From Amorphoplanes digitatis (GTDB taxonomy: Bacteria; Actinomycetota; Actinomycetes; Mycobacteriales; Micromonosporaceae): 64,000 bases of DNA. Below are positions 58,543 through 64,000 of this stretch, piece after piece. Where the stretch lies: positions 1,302,001 to 1,366,000 of the forward strand of contig NZ_JACHNH010000001.1 of the NCBI RefSeq assembly GCF_014205335.1. Direction: 5' to 3'. The translations under genes and the position numbers were made by a program. Under the pieces are notes generated by a model, which was not told where the DNA came from, searched no databases, and saw nothing but the letters and a program-made list of their open reading frames with translations. Each line of letters opens with the position of its first letter. Within the stretch, counting starts at the first letter, position 1.

Positions 58543-59250
58543 TTGACGGACCAGCCGGTGGAGTCCCTCTGCACCTTCGCGGAGATCGGCCAGATCAAAT
58601 TCAGCGAAACCGATTTGAACGGCGTTTTCGCGCGGGTGGCAGACCTCGCCCGGCGAAGCCTGCCCGGCGCCGACGCGGCGGCGGTCACCATTATCAGTGA
58701 ATTCGTCTCGCGTACGGTCGCCACCGGCGATCATGCCCGGCGTCTCGAGGAATGGCAGCACGAGCGGCGCGTGGGACCGTCCGTCGACGCGGCCGCCGGC
58801 GAGCTGCCCGTGGTCATCGCCGACGTGGCCGCGGATCCTCGCTGGGCCGAGTGGGCCGCACACGCCACCGCGGCCGGGGTGCGCGCCGCGCTGTCGGTGG
58901 GCCTGCCCATGCACGACTCATACAGCGGAGCGCTCACCGTCTACAGCGGTACGCCCAGCGCCTTCGAGGGTGAAAGCGTCGCCCTCGCTCAGACGTTCGC
59001 CGGTTATGCCGCCGTCGCGCTGGCCAACGCGCACCTCTACGACTCCTCCTCCAGCCTCGCCGAACATCTGCGCAGGGCGATGGAGAACCGGGCCGTCATC
59101 GAGCAGGCCAAGGGCATCATCATGGGCGAGCGCCGGTGCACGGCCGACGAGGCCTTCTCGATCTTGACCAGCATCTCCCAGGACACGAATCGCAAGCTCC
59201 GCGAAGTCGCCGCGGCACTTGTCGCCAAGGCGACCGGGCAGGACGAATAG
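58543..59250 (+). CDS. GAF-ANTAR transcription antitermination regulator, copy 2
   Basis: A 235-residue paralog of the protein at 57105, with the same pattern (FAEIGQIKFSETDLNGVFARVADLA, GLPMHDSYSGALTVYS, AVIEQAKGIIMGERRCTADEAFSIL). I chose the TTG at 58543 because it aligns with the start of copy 1 and has CAGGGAA ahead; an ATG at 58498 lies inside a hairpin (58496-58520). Confidence 0.75.
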   Translation: MTDQPVESLCTFAEIGQIKFSETDLNGVFARVADLARRSLPGADAAAVTIISEFVSRTVATGDHARRLEEWQHERRVGPSVDAAAGELPVVIADVAADPRWAEWAAHATAAGVRAALSVGLPMHDSYSGALTVYSGTPSAFEGESVALAQTFAGYAAVALANAHLYDSSSSLAEHLRRAMENRAVIEQAKGIIMGERRCTADEAFSILTSISQDTNRKLREVAAALVAKATGQDE

Positions 59251-59333
59251 CCGTTAGGGTCGGGTGCATCGGTCAAACAGAGCGCCGAGCTCCGGCGCCC
59301 TGATCGCGGGCGCTCGCGTACCGAGAGGACCAC

Positions 59334-60167
59334 ATGCGCACAGCATCGGCGCAGACGTCGGCCGTCGCCGCGACCAGCCGGGACGAACACGCCGTCGGGC
59401 TGGTCGTCGCCTTCGCGGCGTTGCCGGTCGCCGATCCGGCCCGGCCGGATCTTCGCCGCCGGTCCATCGAGGCCTGGACTCCCATGGCGGACCGCCTCGC
59501 CCGCCGCTATGCCGGCCGCGGCGAGCCCTTCGACGATCTCCAGCAGACCGCCGCCATCGGCCTGATCAAGGCCGTCGACCGGTTCGATCCCGCCAGCGGC
59601 GGCGACTTCGCCGCCTACGCGGTGCCGACCATCCTGGGCGAGATCCGCCGCCACTTCCGGGATCGAACCTGGACCGTCCGGGTGCCGCGCCGGATTCAGG
59701 AGCTGTGGCTGGCGATCAGCGAGGCGAACAGCCTGTGGCAGGCGCGGCACGGCCGCACGCCGACGGTGGCCGACCTCGCGGCGCACCTGAGGGTCTCGGA
59801 CGAGGAGATCATCGAGGGGCTCGAGGGATCCCGCGCCTACCGGGCGTGGTCCCTGTCGACCCCGGTGGGGCCCGACGGATCGTGCGAGCTCGTCGACACG
59901 CTCGGCGTGCCGGAGCACGGCTACGCGCTCGCGGAGCTGGGAATCGACCTCGGCCCGGCCATGGCGACGCTCACCGAACGCGAACAGCGCGTCGTCTCGC
60001 TGCGCTTCTACGGCAATCACACGCTGGCGCAGATCGCCGAACGGATCGGGGTCTCGCCGATGCACGCCTCCCGGCTGCTCGCGTTGAGCCTGGCCAAGCT
60101 GCGCCGGCGCCTGGCGTCCTGGGAGGGCCGGTCCGAAAGGGCTCCCGCCGTGATGGTGCTGGGGTAA
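59334..60167 (+). CDS. SigB/SigF-type RNA polymerase sigma factor
   Basis: A 277-residue sigma-70 group 3 factor: region 2 (about 45-115, DDLQQTAAIGLIKAVDRFDPASGGDFAAYAVPTILGEIRR), region 3 (RVPRRIQELWLAI to EEIIEGLEGS) and region 4 (about 205-260, LTEREQRVVSLRFYGNHTLAQIAERIGVSPMHASRLL). Such factors are controlled by partner switching with anti-sigma ATPases and STAS proteins, both kinds of which are coded nearby. GAGG stands 6 bases ahead of the ATG. Confidence 0.85.
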   Translation: MRTASAQTSAVAATSRDEHAVGLVVAFAALPVADPARPDLRRRSIEAWTPMADRLARRYAGRGEPFDDLQQTAAIGLIKAVDRFDPASGGDFAAYAVPTILGEIRRHFRDRTWTVRVPRRIQELWLAISEANSLWQARHGRTPTVADLAAHLRVSDEEIIEGLEGSRAYRAWSLSTPVGPDGSCELVDTLGVPEHGYALAELGIDLGPAMATLTEREQRVVSLRFYGNHTLAQIAERIGVSPMHASRLLALSLAKLRRRLASWEGRSERAPAVMVLG

Positions 60168-60283
60168 TCCGGGCCGCGGCTCGTCGCTCTACCGGGTGAT
60201 GACCGGGGCGCGGGGCGGCGGCTAGTCTCGCCAAGAGCCTTCAGCAGTGAGGGGTAGTTCCACCACTGCGCTGGAGGCACCTA

Positions 60284-60667
60284 ATGTGCGACGAACGCGT
60301 GCTCGATGTCGAACAACCGGAGTCGCGGTCGTTGTTCATCACCCTTGACCGGGGCGATGACCGGTGCGTGCAGACCATCATCGTGGTCGGCGAGATCGAT
60401 GCGCTCAACGCCGGCCAGCTGCACAAGGTGGTCCTCGGCGTACTGCGCAAGTACCGCCCCAGCCGTATCGAGATCAACATGTTCAGCGTGGGCTTCCTCG
60501 ACTCCGCCGGGATCAGGGTCCTGTTGCTGTGCCACAGCGATGCACGGCTCGTGGACTGCGAGTTGAGGCTCACCGACGCGCACCCCATGGCGCACCGCAT
60601 TCTCCAGATCACCGGGCTGGCCGAACACTTCGGCCTCGCCGAGGGGCAGATACCCGGGGGCCGCTGA
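60284..60667 (+). CDS. STAS-domain anti-sigma factor antagonist
   Basis: A 127-residue STAS protein with the phosphorylatable Ser in GFLDSAGIRVLLLC. It follows the SigB-type factor by 116 bases and could release it from its anti-sigma partner. The start ATG has GGAGGC ahead. Confidence 0.8.
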   Translation: MCDERVLDVEQPESRSLFITLDRGDDRCVQTIIVVGEIDALNAGQLHKVVLGVLRKYRPSRIEINMFSVGFLDSAGIRVLLLCHSDARLVDCELRLTDAHPMAHRILQITGLAEHFGLAEGQIPGGR

Positions 60668-60923
60668 CACCGATCGCGACGGTGGCGGCACATCGGCCGC
60701 AAACGCACGGATGCCCAGGCCGACTACTTGACCACGGGCACCCGCCGGACCACCCAGGCTTGCGCCTGAGCAGCTTCGACCTCCTGTATAGCGGCCGCAC
60801 GCGCCGTATTGCCAGCGAATCAGCGCGTGGACTACGTCGGCCGCGAAGGCGATGCGTATCGTGGACAAAGGCCCCGCCCCAGGGCCGGGGCGTGGGTGCA
60901 TCCTCGAGGAGGAGGTGGTCGGT

Positions 60924-61904
60924 ATGACCGCCGGCGCGGTCTTTTCCGGCCCGCAGTGGCAGCGCTTCGCCACCACCGACTCCGATCAGGCGCACGCCTT
61001 CATCCGGCGATCCCTGATCGACGTCAACGTGCGATTCGCCGGCGAGGGACCCGGCGGAGCCGGCCTGCGCACCGTCTTCACCCAACTCGACGACGTCAGG
61101 GTCAACCGGCTGCACTACTCGGCGCGCACCCGGCTCGACACGTCGCCCGCCGGGGACCTGATCGTCACCCACCTGATGAGCGGGTACTACGTCGCGGCAC
61201 ACGGCAAGGACGAGTACCTGTTGCGGCCGGGTGACGTGGTGCTGATCCTGCCGGACCAGCCCTTGGAGGTCGACTTCGGCGACGTCGACGCGCTGAACGT
61301 CCGGCTGCCCCGAAAGCTGCTCGAAGAGGTCGCGGACGCACAGACCGGTATCAGCGGCGCGGACCTGCGCTTCGACACCCCTCGGCCGATCTCCGCGGCG
61401 CTGGGCCGCCACTGGGTGCACACCGTCGCCTACCTCACGCGCACCGTGCTGTCCGACCCCGCACTCATGTCGAACCCGCTGATCGCCGGGCAGGCTCGCC
61501 AGCTTCTCGCGTCGACGGCGCTGGCGGTGTTCCCCAACACCGGCCACGACGTGCGGCCGCGGCACCCGGGAGAGGTCTCGTCGCAGGTGTTGCGCCGGGC
61601 GATGGCCTTCGTCGAGGAGAACATCGACCGGTCGCTCACGGTGGCGGAGATGGCCGCCGCGGCAGGCGTACGCCCCCGCGCGCTTCAGCTCGCGTTCCGC
61701 CGCCACCGCGACACCACGCCGACGCAGTACGCCCGCACCGTCCGCATGGAGAGGGCGCACCGCGATCTGCAGGCCTCGGACCCGACCACCGGCGTCACCG
61801 TCGCGATGATCGCCAACCGGTGGGGCTTCACCCACCTCGGGCGGTTCAGCACCGACTATCGCGCCGCATACGGCACCAGCCCCAGCCGTACCCTGCGTAC
61901 CTGA
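60924..61904 (+). CDS. AraC-family transcriptional regulator
   Basis: A 326-residue regulator. N-terminal AraC-binding-type beta domain (about 20-190, YYVAAHGKDEYLLRPGDVVLILPDQPLEV) and C-terminal double helix-turn-helix (about 228-325, RSLTVAEMAAAAGVRPRALQLAFRRH, TVAMIANRWGFTHLGRFSTDYRAAYG). The ATG at 60924 is behind GAGGAGG; the frame is open to 60852. The kinase-like gene follows by 21 bases. Confidence 0.85.
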   Translation: MTAGAVFSGPQWQRFATTDSDQAHAFIRRSLIDVNVRFAGEGPGGAGLRTVFTQLDDVRVNRLHYSARTRLDTSPAGDLIVTHLMSGYYVAAHGKDEYLLRPGDVVLILPDQPLEVDFGDVDALNVRLPRKLLEEVADAQTGISGADLRFDTPRPISAALGRHWVHTVAYLTRTVLSDPALMSNPLIAGQARQLLASTALAVFPNTGHDVRPRHPGEVSSQVLRRAMAFVEENIDRSLTVAEMAAAAGVRPRALQLAFRRHRDTTPTQYARTVRMERAHRDLQASDPTTGVTVAMIANRWGFTHLGRFSTDYRAAYGTSPSRTLRT

Positions 61905-61925
61905 TCTTTGTGGCAGGGTTGCCGG

Positions 61926-62966
61926 GTGTCCGACCGCGTGGAGCGCCACACCGAACTGTCCGAAAGGCTCGCCGCGCTCCGCGACGGCGAGGTCGAGGCG
62001 CTGCTCGCCGAGGCCGCGGCGTCCGCCGCGGGCATCGGCGGGACGACGGTTACGGTCCAGGTCGGCGGCCTGCCGGTGTTCGTGAAGCGGGTGCCCCTGA
62101 CCGACCTGGAACGACGCCCGGAGAACGTCGGCTCGACGGCGAACCTCTTCCGGCTTCCGCTGTTCTATCAGTACGGCATCGGCTCGACCGGTTTCGGCGC
62201 CTGGCGGGAGGTCGCCGCGCACGCCATGACGACCCGCTGGGTGCTGGAGGATCGCTTCGACGGCTTTCCGCTGCTGTACCACTGGCGCGTGCTGCCGCGG
62301 CGGCCGGATCCGATGCCGGACGCCGAGCTGGAACGCTGGGTGACCCACTGGGACGGCGACGACGAGGTACGCGCCCGGCTGCTGGCGATCGGCTCGGCCT
62401 CGGCCGACGTGGCCCTGTTCATGGAGCACATCCCGTACACGGTGGACGCCTGGCTGACCGCGCGCACCGCCGACGGTGGCGAGGCCGCCGACGCCGCGTA
62501 CGCGTTCGTCGACGGCGCCCTGCGTGCCGGCGTGGACTTCCTGGAGTCGCAGGGGTTCCTGCATTTCGACGCGCATTTCCGCAACCTGCTGACCGACGGC
62601 CGTCGCCTCTACTTCGCCGACTTCGGCCTGGCCGCGCACGCACGGTTCGACCTCAGCGCCGAGGAGTCCGCCTTCGTACGGCGGCACCGCAGCTACGACC
62701 GCTGCTACACGGCCACCCACCTGACCGTCTGGCTGGTGAGCAACCTGCTGAAGATCCCCTGGCAGGACTGCCCGGCCTACCTGCGCGAGCACGCCCGCAA
62801 GCCCTGGGACGTCGAGGCCTCGGCGTGCGCCGGCCGGATCGTGGCGCGGCACACGCCCGTCGCGGTGGCCACGGAACGGTTCTTCGAGGACATCGTGAAC
62901 GTCAGCAAGCGCACGCCGTACCCCGCCGATGAGCTCGGCGGGATCCTCAGCCGACGAGCGGCCTGA
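61926..62966 (+). CDS. Protein-kinase-fold / aminoglycoside-phosphotransferase-like protein
   Basis: A 346-residue kinase-fold protein. The ATP Lys is in VFVKRV, the catalytic loop is HFDAHFRN (Asp215 region) and the metal Asp232 is in YFADFGLA. It contains a distinctive AHAMTTRWVLEDRFDGFPLLYHW block. I do not know its substrate; a small molecule is as likely as a protein. It overlaps the convergent LLM gene by 20 bases. GTG start. Confidence 0.7.
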   Translation: MSDRVERHTELSERLAALRDGEVEALLAEAAASAAGIGGTTVTVQVGGLPVFVKRVPLTDLERRPENVGSTANLFRLPLFYQYGIGSTGFGAWREVAAHAMTTRWVLEDRFDGFPLLYHWRVLPRRPDPMPDAELERWVTHWDGDDEVRARLLAIGSASADVALFMEHIPYTVDAWLTARTADGGEAADAAYAFVDGALRAGVDFLESQGFLHFDAHFRNLLTDGRRLYFADFGLAAHARFDLSAEESAFVRRHRSYDRCYTATHLTVWLVSNLLKIPWQDCPAYLREHARKPWDVEASACAGRIVARHTPVAVATERFFEDIVNVSKRTPYPADELGGILSRRAA

Positions 62967-63885
62967 GCGCGGCGCCCACCTGGGTGACGAAGCCGGGCCG
63001 GTGGCCGTTGCGGACCAGGTTGATGGTGATCCCGTCGATCCCCGCGCCCAGCACCCGCTCGTGCAGCTGCTCGGCGACCTGGTCCGGCGTGCCGAGGAAG
63101 ACCCGGTTGCGGCGGTCCTCGGGAACGAGCTCGCCGAGCTCCTTCACCTCCTGCTCCGTCTCGCCGACCAGGCCCATGCTCAGGTAGCTGGTCGCCAGCG
63201 TGGCGGGGTCGCGGCCGATCTCCTCGCAGCGCTGCCGCAGCACGGCGACCTTGTGCGGCAGCTCCGCGACGTCGCAGATGATGTTCATGTGGTCGGCGAA
63301 GCGGGCGGCGAGCCGGAACGTCTTCTGCTCGCCGCTGCCGCCCAGCATGATCGGGATGGTCGGGCGCAGCCGCGGGTTGTTCATGGCGCCGCGCGCGGTG
63401 TACCACTTGCCGTCGAGCGTCGCCGGCTCGCCCTTCAGCATCGGCGCGATGATGGTCAGCGCCTCCTCGAGCCGCTCGAAGCGCTGGCCGAACGTGCCGA
63501 ACTCGAAGCCGTAGTCGTGGTGCTCCCGCTCGAACCAGCCGGCGCCGATCCCGAGGATGGCGCGGCCCTTCGAGACCACGTCGAGAGTGGTCACGGTCTT
63601 CGCCAGCAGGGCGGGATTACGGTACGTGTTGCCGGTGACCAGCGTGGACAGCTGGATCGTCGACGTGGCGCCGGCGAGCGCGCCGAGCGTCGTGTAGGCC
63701 TCGAGCATCGCGTTCTCCGGCGCGCCGATGCCCGGCAGCTGATAGAAGTGGTCCATCACCAGCACGGTGTCGAAGCCCGCGGCCTCGGCCTCCCGGGCCT
63801 GCGCGGCGACGGTGTCGAAGAGGTCACCGACCTCGACGCCCGGATAGGTGAAGTTCGGAATCTGGTAGCCGAGCCGGATACTCAC
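62947..63885 (-). CDS. LLM-class F420-dependent oxidoreductase
   Basis: A 312-residue luciferase-like (TIM barrel) protein: YQIPNFTYPGV, DTVLVMDHFYQLPG, GRAILGIGAGWFEREHHDYGFEF and PIMLGGSGEQKTFRLAARFAD are family hallmarks. It would use F420 to oxidise or reduce an unknown small molecule. GTG start with GGAGG 5 bases ahead. It diverges from a TetR gene across an operator-like palindrome. Confidence 0.85.
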   Translation of the reverse strand: MSIRLGYQIPNFTYPGVEVGDLFDTVAAQAREAEAAGFDTVLVMDHFYQLPGIGAPENAMLEAYTTLGALAGATSTIQLSTLVTGNTYRNPALLAKTVTTLDVVSKGRAILGIGAGWFEREHHDYGFEFGTFGQRFERLEEALTIIAPMLKGEPATLDGKWYTARGAMNNPRLRPTIPIMLGGSGEQKTFRLAARFADHMNIICDVAELPHKVAVLRQRCEEIGRDPATLATSYLSMGLVGETEQEVKELGELVPEDRRNRVFLGTPDQVAEQLHERVLGAGIDGITINLVRNGHRPGFVTQVGAALRPLVG

Positions 63886-63922
63886 GGTGCCTCCGCCATG
63901 TAAGAGGGCTATCACTTGCTAA

Positions 63923-63940
63923 TGTAAGAGGTAACTTACA
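63923..63940. promoter_or_regulatory. TetR operator-like palindrome between the LLM and TetR genes
   Basis: TGTAAG-AGGTAA-CTTACA is a perfect 6-bp inverted repeat with 6-base spacer. A further TGTAAGAG lies 24 bases to the left (63899). It fits control of both divergent genes by the TetR protein. Confidence 0.55.
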
Positions 63941-63963
63941 CGGCGGCAAGCGGGGAGGCGGGT

Positions 63964-64000
63964 ATGTCGGCGGAACGGAGCTACCACCACGGTGACCTCC
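63964..64000 (+). CDS. N-terminal end of a TetR-family regulator (cut by window edge)
   Basis: ATG after GGGGAGG; the twelve visible residues are MSAERSYHHGDL. YHHGDL is a typical TetR opening. The rest lies outside the window. Confidence 0.6.
   Translation, partial: MSAERSYHHGDL

Overview
The window is GC-rich DNA with strong third-position G/C bias, frequent GTG and some TTG starts, and typical actinobacterial families (ECF41 sigma factor, GAF-ANTAR regulators, a SigB-type sigma factor, F420-type oxidoreductases, BTAD and LuxR-LAL regulators, CBM2-bearing hydrolases, an IniB-like protein). It looks like a chromosomal segment of a mycelial actinomycete, most likely Micromonosporaceae such as Actinoplanes; that placement is inference from gene content. 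I saw no tRNA, rRNA, transposase, prophage or CRISPR array.

Left part (1-26 kb). An ECF41 sigma factor converges on a secreted papain-like protease with three IPT/TIG domains. A minus-strand catabolic operon follows (8479 down to 2734): GntR regulator, allophanate hydrolase, biuret amidohydrolase, a second cysteine hydrolase (candidate triuret hydrolase), a nucleobase-type permease and an AtzH-like protein. Together these would release ammonia from biuret-type ureides. Next come secreted carbohydrate-related proteins (CBM-DUF1996, a GH5 mannanase with CBM2, a GH26-like hydrolase), an orphan substrate-binding lipoprotein, a TetR regulator, a collagen-like secreted protein, a STAS-ATPase fusion, a hybrid histidine kinase, two divergent DUF4360 proteins, SelO, and a PPOX/Phd-like pair.

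Middle part (26-46 kb). A 1829-residue single-chain acyl-CoA carboxylase with eukaryote-like layout is followed by small redox enzymes, a secreted beta-propeller, a zinc dehydrogenase and a beta-lactamase-fold protein. Next are a receptor Ser/Thr kinase whose outer domain resembles a lytic transglycosylase, an FHA protein and a TPR-BTAD regulator. A three-gene module DUF4956 - VTC - CotH(CBM2) is translationally coupled, with a strong promoter and a perfect 23-bp palindrome in front.

Right part (46-64 kb). The most notable locus, 45.9-56.4 kb, holds two dynamin-like GTPases, an Hsp70-like ATPase with a transmembrane anchor, a LuxR-LAL regulator, an IniB-like repeat protein and an acidic protein. 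It recalls the mycobacterial iniBAC envelope-stress genes but adds an Hsp70-like part, and two of its promoters share distinctive motifs, so it probably forms one regulated membrane or envelope system. Beyond it is a signalling island (CheY-like receiver, two GAF-ANTAR proteins, two STAS proteins, a SigB-family sigma factor), then an AraC regulator, a kinase-fold protein, an LLM oxidoreductase and the start of a TetR gene with an operator-like palindrome.
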